From NCBI RefSeq assembly GCF_900177665.1, contig NZ_FXAW01000009.1, forward strand, positions 1 to 64,000: a DNA stretch of 64,000 nucleotides. The letters run 5' to 3'. Positions 22,783 to 32,347 of the stretch are shown piece by piece. The DNA is from Marivirga sericea (lineage in GTDB: Bacteria > Bacteroidota > Bacteroidia > Cytophagales > Cyclobacteriaceae). The notes beneath the pieces were generated by a model. The model was not told where the DNA came from. It saw only the letters and a program-made list of their open reading frames with translations, and ran no database searches. How positions within the stretch are numbered: position 1 is the first letter of the stretch; each line of letters begins with the position of its first letter. The translations under genes were made by a program, and so were the position numbers.

Positions 22783-23973
22783 TTATTTCATTTTCTCCGC
22801 TGCATCTTTGAATGCTAATACTATCTCATCCACTGTTTGAAAAAGAATACTTTCATTAATTGAAAATCGAATTTCACCTTTTGGATTAGGGGGTCTAATA
22901 GAAATCGCATAATTATTTTCTAAATATTTATCAAATTCAAAACCATTCATTTCTGGACTGACATACATTTTATAAAGATTAGTACCCTCCGATGTGCTTT
23001 CTACTTCAATCCCATCAATTTTATTTAACTGCTTTATCAGATTCTTGCCTTTGATTGCCATTTCTTTAAATCGACTTCCTATTCCATTTAAGGAATATAG
23101 TGCCATAGCAGTATTATTCCAGTTTTGATAAATAGTGCCTCCATGAATTTTTATTTGATGAGCTACCTGATCGATCAACTCAGCATCACCACACAAAATG
23201 GCTCCGCCTGCTGCATTAAGGTACTTGTACAGAGAAAAATATACAGTATCAAATGGTGCTGAATACTCCCTTATCGAGGTATTATGATAAGCTTCTGCCA
23301 AATGAATTCTTGCAGCATCCAAATGCATTTTATAACCTTTCTCTTTGCAATATTGAGAAATCTCTTTAATGTTATCTAAAGGAATAGCTGTTCCAAAGGC
23401 TCTCCGGACTGGATTCTCAATTACAACAGTTCCAATACCGCTTTTAAAGACTTCGTTTGACTGTAATTCACTAATTGTTGAATCTAATTCTTTGCGGTTG
23501 TAATAGGGCTTATTATTAACGACTGGAATAAGCCTTTTAGCATGCACGCTTTGCGCAGCATCTGCTTCATCTCTGTAAATATGAGAATTTTCAGGAACGA
23601 TCACTTTGGTATTTTGACCATTTAGTAATTTAATAGCTAATTGATTTGCCATAGTTCCAGTAGGTAAATAAATAGCCTTCTGTTTCCCTGAAATCTCTGC
23701 AAACTTTTCCTCCAGAGCAGTAGTGGCACCTCCGTATCCATAAATATCAGGTTCTATTTTATGTTGCTTATTTATTTGCAACAGCTTATTTAAATATTCT
23801 TCAGGAGAATAACTTATGCCATCAAATTGAAAATTCACCCTATTTGCTGCATTGCTATTGCCTTTCAGTGCTGAATTTGCAAAACTGGTGGCAGGAATAA
23901 AGAAGGGTAAGCTACCTAACCCTAATTTTTTTAAAAATTCTCTTCTATCAGATTTTGAAATTGATGCTTTCAT
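22783..23973 (-). CDS. Threonine-aldolase/beta-eliminating-lyase family protein with Tat signal
   Basis: The 396-residue product contains the PLP fold type I: GGATTALEEKFAEISGKQKA with IYLPTGTMANQLAIKLLNG, the Asp-bearing KMHLDAARIHLAEAYH, and the Lys-bearing TVYFSLYKYLNAAGGAILCG (PLP aldimine Lys near residue 245). Threonine aldolases cleave L-threonine or allo-threonine to glycine and acetaldehyde. The N-terminus is unusual: SKSDRREFLKKLGLGSLPFF is a twin-arginine motif (RRxFLK) followed by a hydrophobic stretch and ATSFA, predicting export of a folded, cofactor-bound enzyme. The periplasmic substrate is unknown. Confidence 0.87.
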   Translation of the reverse strand: MKASISKSDRREFLKKLGLGSLPFFIPATSFANSALKGNSNAANRVNFQFDGISYSPEEYLNKLLQINKQHKIEPDIYGYGGATTALEEKFAEISGKQKAIYLPTGTMANQLAIKLLNGQNTKVIVPENSHIYRDEADAAQSVHAKRLIPVVNNKPYYNRKELDSTISELQSNEVFKSGIGTVVIENPVRRAFGTAIPLDNIKEISQYCKEKGYKMHLDAARIHLAEAYHNTSIREYSAPFDTVYFSLYKYLNAAGGAILCGDAELIDQVAHQIKIHGGTIYQNWNNTAMALYSLNGIGSRFKEMAIKGKNLIKQLNKIDGIEVESTSEGTNLYKMYVSPEMNGFEFDKYLENNYAISIRPPNPKGEIRFSINESILFQTVDEIVLAFKDAAEKMK

Positions 23974-24039
23974 ACGTAACAGCTAATTTAACTATTTAAA
24001 GATAAGCTGAAATTTTAAAACAGCACTATCAAAACTAAA

Positions 24040-24068
24040 AAAGCCCAGTCCACTTAAGACTGAGCTTT
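24040..24068 (-). terminator. ettA terminator
   Basis: On the minus strand AAAGCTCAGTC-ttaagtg-GACTGGGCTTT forms an 11-pair stem with one G-T pair followed by T residues. It lies 21 bases beyond the ettA stop and separates it from the aldolase-like gene. Confidence 0.85.
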
Positions 24069-24089
24069 AAAATTCAGATTATATAATAA

Positions 24090-25775
24090 TTACCTAGTAA
24101 GTTTTTTGTACTTTATTCGTTTTGGAATAGCATCATCACCTAATCTTTTCTTACGGTTTTCCTCATAATCCGAAAAGTTACCTTCAAACCAGTAAACCTG
24201 AGAATCACCCTCAAAAGCTAGAATATGGGTGCAAATTCTATCAAGGAACCATCTATCGTGACTAATAATTACGGCACAACCAGCGAAATTTTCTAAACCT
24301 TCTTCTAAAGCTCGAAGGGTGTTTACATCCAAGTCATTGGTAGGCTCATCGAGTAAAAGCAAGTTGGCTTCTTGCTTAATAGACATGGCTAAATGCACTC
24401 TATTTCGCTCACCACCAGACAGTACGCCTACTTTCTTTTCCTGATCGCCTCCCGCAAAATTGAACTTACTTACATAAGCTCGTGAATTGATTTTGTTATT
24501 TCCTAGCTGAATCCATTCATTACCTCCTGAGATATTTTCCCAAACAGATTTATTGGGATCTAGATTATCATGCGCTTGATCAACATAGGAGATCTTAACC
24601 GTTTCACCTACCTCAAAATTACCAGCATCAGGCTCTTCTTGACCTGTAATTAACTTAAACAAAGTGGTTTTACCTGCACCATTAGGACCAATAATCCCTA
24701 CGATTCCACCTTGTGGCAAAGAAAAGTTAAGATCTTCATATAAAAGTTTATCGCCATAGGCTTTTGACACTCCATTTGCTTCAATGACTTTGCTTCCTAA
24801 ACGCGGTCCTGGTGGAATGAAGAGTTCCAAGTTTTGTTCTTTCTCTTTACCCTCTTCATCTAGCATTTTTTCATAGGAACTCAAACGGGCTTTAGATTTA
24901 GCTTGTCTTGCTTTTGGAGCCATCCTAGACCACTCCAACTCTCTTTGCAAGGTCTTTTGACGCTTGGACTCCGTTTTCTCTTCCTGAGCCAATCGTTTTT
25001 GCTTCTGGTCTAACCAACTGGAATAGTTTCCTTTCCATGGGATTCCTTCTCCTCTATCCAATTCTAATATCCATCCCGCTACGTTATCCAAAAAATAACG
25101 ATCGTGTGTCACGGCTATTACTGTTCCTTTATACTGCTGTAGATGATGCTCTAACCAATGAACAGACTCAGCATCCAAATGGTTAGTAGGCTCATCCAAT
25201 AGTAGCACGTCTGGCTCCTGCAATAACAATCTACATAAGGCCACTCTACGCCTCTCTCCTCCTGAAAGATTCTTTACTGGAGAATCTGCCGGAGGCGTTC
25301 TTAAAGCATCCATGGCTTGTTCTAATCTGCTATCCAGCTCCCAAGCATTCGCATGATCTAATTTTTCTTGAACTTTGGCCTGTTGTTCAATCAGGTCGTT
25401 CATTTTATCAGGATTATCCAACACTTCGGGATCGGCAAATTTCTCATTGATCTCCTCAAATTCTTTCAATAAGTTCACCGTTTCCGCTACCCCTTCTTCA
25501 ACTACCTGCTTCACCGTCTTATCAGGATCTAATTGAGGCTCTTGCTCTAGCATTCCTACTGAATACTCTTTAGATGCTACCACCTCTCCTTGATAATCCT
25601 TGTCGATTCCAGCAATTATTCTTAACAAAGAAGACTTTCCGGAACCATTCAGACCTAAAACGCCAATTTTAGCCCCATAATAGAAAGATAAATAAATATC
25701 TTTCAACACTGTTTTCTTAGGAGGGTAAATCTTAGACACCCCTGCCATTGAAAAAATTACTTTTTCTTCACTCAT
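24090..25775 (-). CDS. ettA: Energy-dependent translational throttle protein EttA (ABC-F)
   Basis: The 561-residue product has two ATP-binding cassettes and no membrane segments. Walker A motifs are GLNGSGKS (residues 41-48) and [12 protein letters not shown]; signatures are [17 protein letters not shown] and [16 protein letters not shown]; Walker B segments are [20 protein letters not shown] and [20 protein letters not shown]. The linker [20 protein letters not shown] and the C-terminal [12 protein letters not shown] are typical of EttA rather than Uup or YbiT. EttA binds the ribosomal E site and gates entry into elongation according to the ADP/ATP ratio. Confidence 0.96.
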   Translation of the reverse strand: MSEEKVIFSMAGVSKIYPPKKTVLKDIYLSFYYGAKIGVLGLNGSGKSSLLRIIAGIDKDYQGEVVASKEYSVGMLEQEPQLDPDKTVKQVVEEGVAETVNLLKEFEEINEKFADPEVLDNPDKMNDLIEQQAKVQEKLDHANAWELDSRLEQAMDALRTPPADSPVKNLSGGERRRVALCRLLLQEPDVLLLDEPTNHLDAESVHWLEHHLQQYKGTVIAVTHDRYFLDNVAGWILELDRGEGIPWKGNYSSWLDQKQKRLAQEEKTESKRQKTLQRELEWSRMAPKARQAKSKARLSSYEKMLDEEGKEKEQNLELFIPPGPRLGSKVIEANGVSKAYGDKLLYEDLNFSLPQGGIVGIIGPNGAGKTTLFKLITGQEEPDAGNFEVGETVKISYVDQAHDNLDPNKSVWENISGGNEWIQLGNNKINSRAYVSKFNFAGGDQEKKVGVLSGGERNRVHLAMSIKQEANLLLLDEPTNDLDVNTLRALEEGLENFAGCAVIISHDRWFLDRICTHILAFEGDSQVYWFEGNFSDYEENRKKRLGDDAIPKRIKYKKLTR

Positions 25776-25882
25776 ATCTATTTTTTTGCTATATTTTTCC
25801 TCTTATCATCAATTGAATATCAAATTAAGGAATATCATCATTAATAACACAACTACCTTATGGCTATATTGCAAATTAAATT

Positions 25883-25890
25883 TAATTTTG
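25883..25890 (+). promoter_or_regulatory. Putative -7 element deciding the DUF349 gene start
   Basis: TAATTTTG matches TAnnTTTG and lies 34 bases before TTG 25924. Transcription would then begin near 25897, downstream of the alternative ATG at 25786, so that start could not be used. Confidence 0.5.
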
Positions 25891-25923
25891 CACCAAATTT
25901 TACAAAAACCAAATTATAATATT

Positions 25924-27174
25924 TTGACTGATTTACAGCAAGAATTAGCTTTCATTGAAGGCGGAAAAGTAATTTTAAGGGAACAAGAGGGTTTTCCGCA
26001 GAGAGAGATAGGCGAAGTAAAAGATGATGAGGCAACTGCTCTGCAGTTTTTTCAGGATCGGTTTACATCTTTGAAAGAAAAAGTTGACAAGGTGCAGCAT
26101 CAGATTGACACGGAAGACAATAAAGGCTCCTTTTTGATGAAAGTTGTGAATTTGAAAGAATCCTTGTCTACCTATGATGGGATTGGCGATTTCGTTGCAA
26201 TTAAAGATCGCTTAGAAATGCTGGAAAAGATGCTCGAGGATTACATTAGTCAAAATAGAAAACGTAATCTGGAGGTCAAATCTACTCTAATAGAAGAAGC
26301 TAAAAGTTACGCATCTAACCCTGATTGGAGAGAAGCTACCGAAAAACTGAAAGAGCTTCGTCAAAGGTGGATCAGAGTAGGCGCAGTCGATGATGACAAA
26401 AAAGAAGAGGTGGAAACCACTTTTCAAGGCATTTATGATGAATTTTATGAAAAGAAAAAGGCATTTCATGAAGCGAAGAAAGAAATGCTGGCTGCACGAG
26501 AAAAACAATATGAAACGCTAATAGAGAACGCTAAACAGCTTCAAAATGCCAAGCTAGAATCTGTAGAATTGACAGAGAAAAGCAATGAATTAGTGGAAGA
26601 ATGGAAGGAACTTGAAAATATTCCGAAAGAGAAATATGCTCTACTTTTGAAGGAATTTAAAAAGTATACTCAAGCTGGAAGAAAAGCAGGAAGTTCTAAA
26701 AATTCCAAATTGCAGAATAAGCAAGGGAATGATAATGAAAAGCGAAGCTTGATTGAAGAATTGAAAGCAGCTAAGAATTTGAGCCCTACTGAATCCATTG
26801 AAAGAGCAAAAGCGATTCAACAAAAGTGGAAGAATTCAGGCAAAACATTTAATAAATCATTAAATGAGGAATATTTCACTTTAAATGATTATATTTTTGA
26901 AAAGAGTTTCGTAGAAAATTTGTTCGAACGGAAAGCGAAGAAAGATATAGAAGAAAAAGATGCTCTTAAGTTAAAAATGAATATTTTAAGGGATTTGATT
27001 TCAAGAGATCAAAGAGAACTTAATGTGTTTGAAGAGAATTTAGAAAAATTTAACTTAGGAACAGAAAAATTAGATAAAATGGTTGGCTTTAAACATGAAA
27101 AACAAAAAAGAAAGCTTGCCGTAAAGCAACAAATCATGGAGGAACTTCGTGATTTGAACAAAAATCTTAAATAA
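25924..27174 (+). CDS. DUF349-repeat coiled-coil protein
   Basis: This product has about 417 residues if started at TTG 25924 (TDLQQELAFIEGGKVILREQ follows). The frame is open back to ATG 25786, but those 46 residues are AT-rich, low in complexity and lie upstream of the -7 element at 25883. The body is mostly charged helices: three or four DUF349 units such as LKELRQRWIRVGAVDDDKKE, LVEEWKELENIPKEKYALLL and AKAIQQKWKNSGKTFNKSLN, then a C-terminal coiled coil. Bacterial DUF349 proteins have been linked to RNA or nucleic-acid-associated processes without a settled role. It is divergent from ettA. Confidence 0.85.
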   Translation: MTDLQQELAFIEGGKVILREQEGFPQREIGEVKDDEATALQFFQDRFTSLKEKVDKVQHQIDTEDNKGSFLMKVVNLKESLSTYDGIGDFVAIKDRLEMLEKMLEDYISQNRKRNLEVKSTLIEEAKSYASNPDWREATEKLKELRQRWIRVGAVDDDKKEEVETTFQGIYDEFYEKKKAFHEAKKEMLAAREKQYETLIENAKQLQNAKLESVELTEKSNELVEEWKELENIPKEKYALLLKEFKKYTQAGRKAGSSKNSKLQNKQGNDNEKRSLIEELKAAKNLSPTESIERAKAIQQKWKNSGKTFNKSLNEEYFTLNDYIFEKSFVENLFERKAKKDIEEKDALKLKMNILRDLISRDQRELNVFEENLEKFNLGTEKLDKMVGFKHEKQKRKLAVKQQIMEELRDLNKNLK

Positions 27175-27252
27175 TTTGAACTTTGCGCATATTATTTTAG
27201 TATGCATGTAAAGTCATATGCAATTAAAGCTTTGATTTATAATTTTTTATCA

Positions 27253-27260
27253 TACTTTTG
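27253..27260 (+). promoter_or_regulatory. Putative -7 element of the DUF2795 gene
   Basis: TACTTTTG matches TAnnTTTG, 24 bases before the ATG at 27285. Confidence 0.5.
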
Positions 27261-27284
27261 CGCATCAAAAAAATACGGTAGAAT

Positions 27285-27506
27285 ATGTATTGGACATTAG
27301 AATTAGCTTCATACTTAGAAGATGCTCCGTGGCCAGCCACGAAAGACGAATTAATTGATTTTGCTATTCGTTCAGGGGCTCCATTGGAGGTAGTAGAAAA
27401 TTTACAAGAATTAGAGGATGATGGACAACCCTATGAAAATATTGAGGAAATTTGGCCGGATTACCCTTCAAAAGAAGACTTCTTTTTTAACGAAGATGAA
27501 TATTAG
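27285..27506 (+). CDS. DUF2795 family protein
   Basis: This 73-residue acidic protein reads MYWTLELASYLEDAPWPATK, then DELIDFAIRSGAPLEVVENL and QELEDDGQPYENIEEIWPDY, the complete DUF2795 domain. It is widespread in Bacteroidota as a small cytoplasmic protein with a helical fold and no assigned function. It has its own promoter and converges on ispD. Confidence 0.9.
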   Translation: MYWTLELASYLEDAPWPATKDELIDFAIRSGAPLEVVENLQELEDDGQPYENIEEIWPDYPSKEDFFFNEDEY

Positions 27507-27524
27507 CAAAGTAAGCCCTTAAGC

Positions 27525-28193
27525 TTACTTTGCCTCTAATAAAGCCTCTGCAATAAGCAAATCTTCAGGAGTCGTAATCTTGATATTTTGATATTGACCC
27601 TCGATCAGCGTCACACTATGCCCATAGGATTCCACAACGGAGGCGTCATCTGTAAAAAAAGATTTAAATTCAGTGTTGTAAGCTGCCTTCAGTAATTTTG
27701 CATCAAATGTTTGAGGGGTTTGAATCATTCTTAATGAACTCCTGTCAATATTCTTGCTCCCCCCTTTCTCATCTATTTGCCTAACAGAATCTTTCATCAA
27801 AACGGCTGTCACAACTGCTTTCTTCTCTTTCGCTTGCTCATAGGACTGCTTTATGGTTGCCGCAGAAACAAAGGGCCTCACTCCATCATGAACGGCTACA
27901 AGACCACTCTCAACAAACTGCAGTGCATTTTTAACAGAATGAAAACGTGTTTCTCCGCCCGCCACAACTTGATGTTCTATATAATTTTGATGCCAGATGT
28001 TCAACTCATCCCAAAATTGAATTTCTTCTTGAGGAAGCGTTAAAATTATTTCTATTTCAGGATCAGCTGTATAAAAAGCCTGCAAAGTATGTATTAAAAT
28101 TGGCGTACCACCGAGCTTGAGAAATTGCTTTGGAAGACTTTCTCCCATCCGTTTCCCTGTTCCCCCTGCTACTATAATTGCATACTTTTTCAT
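27525..28193 (-). CDS. ispD: 2-C-methyl-D-erythritol 4-phosphate cytidylyltransferase
   Basis: The 222-residue product carries out the third step of the MEP isoprenoid pathway, joining CTP and MEP to CDP-ME. YAIIVAGGTGKRMGESLPKQ is the CTP-binding glycine-rich loop with its conserved Arg and Lys; GLVAVHDGVRPFVSAATIKQ, VLMKDSVRQID, RSSLRMIQTPQTFDAKLLKA and SFFTDDASVVESYGHSVTLI are the other family motifs. Full length, ATG start. Confidence 0.96.
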   Translation of the reverse strand: MKKYAIIVAGGTGKRMGESLPKQFLKLGGTPILIHTLQAFYTADPEIEIILTLPQEEIQFWDELNIWHQNYIEHQVVAGGETRFHSVKNALQFVESGLVAVHDGVRPFVSAATIKQSYEQAKEKKAVVTAVLMKDSVRQIDEKGGSKNIDRSSLRMIQTPQTFDAKLLKAAYNTEFKSFFTDDASVVESYGHSVTLIEGQYQNIKITTPEDLLIAEALLEAK

Positions 28194-28214
28194 TCATTCT
28201 TTCATTTAAATAAA

Positions 28215-28245
28215 ATAAAAAAGGGATGCTAAACACCCCCTTCAT
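28215..28245 (-). terminator. Probable terminator after the PorE-like gene
   Basis: On the minus strand GGGGGTG-tttag-CATCCC is followed by six T. The stem is short with one unpaired base. It lies 20-50 bases beyond the stop at 28268. Confidence 0.5.
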
Positions 28246-28267
28246 ATTTAAAATATTTTCTGAGCAT

Positions 28268-30352
28268 TTACTCTTTTACAATAAACTCCACTCTTCTATT
28301 GATTTCTCTTCCCATTACTTCATCATCATTACTAACAATAGGTCTTTCTTCACCATAACCCACAGCATTTAGTCTTCTGCGATCTATACCCTTTTCCGTC
28401 AAATAATTCACCACTTTGTTAGCCCTAAGTTGAGACAGCTTCTTATTAACAGATGCTGAACCAATATTATCAGTATGGCCCGCAATTTCTACATTTACTT
28501 GCGGATTAGCTTCCATAAAGCTCACCATCTTATTTAATTCTTCATAAGATGCAGATGTGAAAGTGGCCTTACCAAATTCAAAGAATATATTTCTTAAAGT
28601 TTTGGAAGTACCTACTTCCGGTCTATCCAGACTGAGCGTTTGTCTGATCGTTTGCTCTTCTCCTGTGGAAGCAGGGAGAGTGATTCTTTTGTTGGCAAAA
28701 ATATAACCTGACTTTTCAGCTGCAAGCATGAAATTGGTTGCTTCATCTCTCACAATCACAAATGTATAAATTCCATTTTCATTACTTTCTGCAGGTACAT
28801 TAATATTGTCTTTCTGACCTTTTAATTTAACACTTGCATCTATATTTTGGTTAGTTTTTGCATCAACCACTCTGACCATCAATTTAACCGGTGCACCTGT
28901 CGTCATCTCATCTTCCTTCGACTCCGGCACTTCTACCTTTGCGACTTCTTCTTTCTCTGTTTTATCTTCTCCTTCGTCTACAGTGGCTTTCTTATTAGCC
29001 ACCTTTTTATCCGTATCATCTTCACTTCCGCCAATTTTTACTTTATAAATATCTGTATAGCCCATCCCTTCTTCTCGAACTGTAGAATAGTAACCCGTTT
29101 TACCATCTTTACTCATTACTAAATAAATATCATCATCAGGTGAGTTTAATGGGTAACCTAAATTTTCAGGATTGCTCCACTCTTGGCTAGTGCTATCATA
29201 TTCAGATTTAAAAATATCATAGCCTCCCATTCCGCTATGACCAGTTGAACTAAAGTACAGTGTTTTTCCATCATACTGAATAAAAGATCCATCCTCATCT
29301 CCTTCTGTATTAATCACTCTCCCTAAATTCTGAGAAGGACCCCATTCGTCTTTTCGATTCTTTTTTGAAAAATAAATATCAAAACCACCATTACCGCCCG
29401 GTCGGTTACTTGAAAAGAACAGCGTATTTCCATCGGCAGACTGCGAAACTGACTTCTCGTTATATCCACTGGAATTAATATTATCGCTCAATGCGATAGG
29501 TTCTGACCAAGTATCTTCAGAGAGATTGTTAGTAAAATAGATATCACCATTCCCTTCATCGCTGTAGATGTATAGCGTCTTGCCATCAGGAGCAAATCCA
29601 AAATTAGAATCATGGAATCTTGTGTTCACTACTGGCCCAATATTTTCAGCAGTTTGCCACTCTCCACCTGATTTTTTTGAAATGAAAATGTCTTCATAGT
29701 AGAAATTATCATCAAATACGTTTTCATTTAAGTTCCCTTGATCTGGTCCTCTTCGTGAAGTAAAGATCATAACGGTTTCATCAGCATTGACTACAGGAGC
29801 AAAATCCCAAGACTCAGAATTAATAGCTGTACCAACACTAGTGATTGAATAGTTGACTGGGTCAGCCACTAATCTTTTTCCTGTATTAGACTCCTCAATT
29901 CTTCTATCTACCTCATACATAGGTGTCCTATCTGCGCCTTTATAACCCGTATTACTCTCTAACTTTTGTTTGTACTGCTTATAATAATCAATTGCCTTAT
30001 CGAATTCATATCCATATTGATAAGCACTTCCTATCTTGTACAGCATATCGAACTTGTAATCAGAATCTAACTGGTAGGCGCGTAATAAATATTGAGTTGC
30101 CTTAGCCTTATCAGTTATCTGCAAGTAAGTATCACCCGTTTTGTAATTAGCCTCTACACTATTAGGATCTGTTTCTGCAGCTAATTTGTACATTTCAACG
30201 GCCTGATTCAAAGCCTTGGTTTCTTTCAAAATCTCCTCGGCCGTGAAAAGAAATTCCTTAGCTAATTCAGGATTAGGTTCCTGCGCTTTTAAATTAAAGG
30301 CAAAAGCTACACTTAGTAAGAAGACTAGAAAGAATCTAAATTTATATATCAT
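28268..30352 (-). CDS. TPR/PD40/OmpA envelope protein (PorE-like)
   Basis: The 694-residue product has a signal peptide (MIYKFRFFLVFLLSVAFAFN). In order it holds TPR repeats (about residues 30-150: AVEMYKLAAETDPNSVEANY, KIGSAYQYGYEFDKAIDYYK), a PD40/WD40-like propeller (about 175-430: GNTLFFSSNRPGGNGGFDIY, GKTLYFSSTGHSGMGGYDIF), an acidic Lys/Glu linker, a carboxypeptidase-regulatory-like domain (about 480-570) and a C-terminal OmpA domain (VEIAGHTDNIGSASVNKKLS, then RANKVVNYL and GYGEERPIVSNDDEVMGREI). This matches the domain order described for PorE, a peptidoglycan-associated part of the type IX secretion machinery, but Cytophagales have several paralogues, so the T9SS role is only possible. 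Confidence 0.85.
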   Translation of the reverse strand: MIYKFRFFLVFLLSVAFAFNLKAQEPNPELAKEFLFTAEEILKETKALNQAVEMYKLAAETDPNSVEANYKTGDTYLQITDKAKATQYLLRAYQLDSDYKFDMLYKIGSAYQYGYEFDKAIDYYKQYKQKLESNTGYKGADRTPMYEVDRRIEESNTGKRLVADPVNYSITSVGTAINSESWDFAPVVNADETVMIFTSRRGPDQGNLNENVFDDNFYYEDIFISKKSGGEWQTAENIGPVVNTRFHDSNFGFAPDGKTLYIYSDEGNGDIYFTNNLSEDTWSEPIALSDNINSSGYNEKSVSQSADGNTLFFSSNRPGGNGGFDIYFSKKNRKDEWGPSQNLGRVINTEGDEDGSFIQYDGKTLYFSSTGHSGMGGYDIFKSEYDSTSQEWSNPENLGYPLNSPDDDIYLVMSKDGKTGYYSTVREEGMGYTDIYKVKIGGSEDDTDKKVANKKATVDEGEDKTEKEEVAKVEVPESKEDEMTTGAPVKLMVRVVDAKTNQNIDASVKLKGQKDNINVPAESNENGIYTFVIVRDEATNFMLAAEKSGYIFANKRITLPASTGEEQTIRQTLSLDRPEVGTSKTLRNIFFEFGKATFTSASYEELNKMVSFMEANPQVNVEIAGHTDNIGSASVNKKLSQLRANKVVNYLTEKGIDRRRLNAVGYGEERPIVSNDDEVMGREINRRVEFIVKE

Positions 30353-30675
30353 CGTATTCTTTAATTCGGTAAATTATAGCGAGTTAGGTCGCTTCACTAA
30401 AATAATCACTTAAATTAAACTACTTTTTATGTTATATCAAAAAAAGTAAGCTAAACTTCCCGTTTTTATTCAATTTTTTACGAAATGAAGTGATAAATAT
30501 ATAAATACTAGTCCATTTTTATCAGAAATCACTTCTTTTTATCTTTGAATTAAGCCTCCATAAAATTAATTATTTATTTGCATCAAAACTTACATTCACA
30601 CAAAAATCAGTGAAATCTAATAATTCTTTAGCATTCATAAGTTTCTAAGAACATTAAAGCCTCTATCTTTGCAAA
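30353..30675. promoter_or_regulatory. Divergent intergenic region with two rightward -7 elements
   Basis: The 323 bases between the PorE-like gene and engB hold no supported ORF. TATCTTTG occurs twice on the plus strand, at 30540-30547 and 30664-30671. The second is only four bases before the engB ATG at 30676, so a transcript from it would have almost no leader; the first would give a leader of about 125 bases. No clear promoter was found for the leftward gene. Confidence 0.5.
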
Positions 30676-31287
30676 ATGAAGCGAATCAAAAATGCAGAAT
30701 TTATTATAAGCAATACGGATTACAGAAAAAGTCCTGAAACTGATTTACCTGAATATGCATTTATTGGCCGTTCTAATGTTGGCAAATCGTCTTTGATCAA
30801 TATGCTGACAGACAGAAAAAGCCTAGCCAAAACATCTTCAAAACCAGGAAAAACCCAGCTGATCAACCATTTTTTAATGGATGAGAAATGGTATTTAGTA
30901 GATTTACCTGGCTACGGTTACGCTAAAGTGAGCAAAAAGACCAATGAGAACTGGGGCAAAATGATTAGTGATTACTTAAAAAATCGAGAAAATCTTGTCT
31001 GTATTTTCGTTTTAATTGATTCTCGCCTTCCACCTCAAAAAGCCGATGTAGACTTTTTGGATTTTATTGGCAAAAACGGATTGCCTCTATCCTTAATATT
31101 TACAAAAGCTGATAAACAGTCTTTTAATAAAACCCAGCAGAATATCTCCGTTTTCAAAAAGAAAATGCTGAGCACATGGGAAGAATTTCCTCCATATTTT
31201 GTTAGTTCCGCTGAAAAACAGACCGGGAAAGAGGATATTTTAGGTATTATCGAAGAAATGAATAATGCTTGGGAAGAGCAGAAATAA
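30676..31287 (+). CDS. engB: Ribosome biogenesis GTPase EngB/YsxC/YihA
   Basis: The 203-residue product has the full G-domain: FIGRSNVGKSSLINML (G1, residues 31-38), SSKPGKTQLINHFLMD (G2), WYLVDLPGYGYAKVSKKTNE (G3), SLIFTKADKQS (G4) and FVSSAEKQTGKEDILG (G5). EngB assists late assembly of the 50S ribosomal subunit and is usually essential. The next gene, fbp, converges with one base between the stops. Confidence 0.96.
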   Translation: MKRIKNAEFIISNTDYRKSPETDLPEYAFIGRSNVGKSSLINMLTDRKSLAKTSSKPGKTQLINHFLMDEKWYLVDLPGYGYAKVSKKTNENWGKMISDYLKNRENLVCIFVLIDSRLPPQKADVDFLDFIGKNGLPLSLIFTKADKQSFNKTQQNISVFKKKMLSTWEEFPPYFVSSAEKQTGKEDILGIIEEMNNAWEEQK

Positions 31288-31288
31288 A

Positions 31289-32269
31289 TTACTTCAAAGC
31301 ATCTTCCACCATCTTTTTAGATCCCGTATAAAAAGGCACTCTCTGGTGTAAAGATTCCGGTTGAATGTCTAAAATCCTTGTTTTACCGTCAGTTGCCAAA
31401 CCACCAGCCTGTTCGCAAATCATAGCTAAGGCGTTACATTCATAATTTAATCTTAACTTACCATTAGGAGCTTTTTCCGTAGAAGGGTAAATGTAAATAC
31501 CCCCTTTCAAGAGGTTCCTGTGAAAATCTGCCACTAATGAGCCAATGTAACGGGCAGTAAATTTTTTATCTTTACATCTTTCAATGTACTGCTGCACCTT
31601 TGGATCAAAGCTTCTATAACCTCCTTCATTAATAGAATAGATTTGACCATCTTCTGGAATTTTCATCTCAGCATGTGATAAGAAAAACTCTCCTAAAGAA
31701 GGATCATATGTAAAACCATTTACTCCTCTACCTGTGGTATAAACCAACATGGTAGAAGATCCATACAATAAATATCCAGCCGCCACTTGTTCTGACCCTT
31801 TTTGCAAAACATCTTCTTCAGTGACCTTGCTTCCCACAGGAGACACCCTTCTAAAAATCGAAAAGATCGTACCTATAGAAACATTGACATCTATATTAGA
31901 AGAACCATCTAAAGGATCCATGGCTACAATATATCTTCCATCAGGATTCTTTATATCCAAAATCTCATCATCTTCCTCGGACACAATAGCACAAACCTCT
32001 CCTCCATTTTTTAAAGCCCTTATAAAACGAATATTTGCAATTACATCAAGCTTTTGTTGTTCTTCACCTTGCACATTTTCAGCCCCATAAGCACCACTAA
32101 TATTCAACAAGCCGGCCCTATTTACTTCCCTTTGAATGATTTTTCCTGCCAAAGCAATGTCTCTCAACAATTGAGACAGTTCGCCCGAAGCAAAGGCAAA
32201 ATCATTTTGTTTCTTTTTGATAAATCGGTCTAAGGTGATGCCAACAGAAGTGGCTAATTTAGTTTGCAT
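31289..32269 (-). CDS. fbp: Class 1 fructose-1,6-bisphosphatase
   Basis: The 326-residue product has the metal-binding [20 protein letters not shown] with [10 protein letters not shown], the acidic [15 protein letters not shown], and [20 protein letters not shown] near the C-terminus, which carries the sugar-phosphate site. It hydrolyses fructose-1,6-bisphosphate in gluconeogenesis. Full length for class 1. It diverges from the aspartate kinase gene. Confidence 0.96.
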   Translation of the reverse strand: MQTKLATSVGITLDRFIKKKQNDFAFASGELSQLLRDIALAGKIIQREVNRAGLLNISGAYGAENVQGEEQQKLDVIANIRFIRALKNGGEVCAIVSEEDDEILDIKNPDGRYIVAMDPLDGSSNIDVNVSIGTIFSIFRRVSPVGSKVTEEDVLQKGSEQVAAGYLLYGSSTMLVYTTGRGVNGFTYDPSLGEFFLSHAEMKIPEDGQIYSINEGGYRSFDPKVQQYIERCKDKKFTARYIGSLVADFHRNLLKGGIYIYPSTEKAPNGKLRLNYECNALAMICEQAGGLATDGKTRILDIQPESLHQRVPFYTGSKKMVEDALK

Positions 32270-32347
32270 GGAATATTTATTTGTATTGACGCTAAATTAT
32301 GAAAAAATTGCAGCTTATTTTGTCAATTATTATAGAAAAAGGAACAC

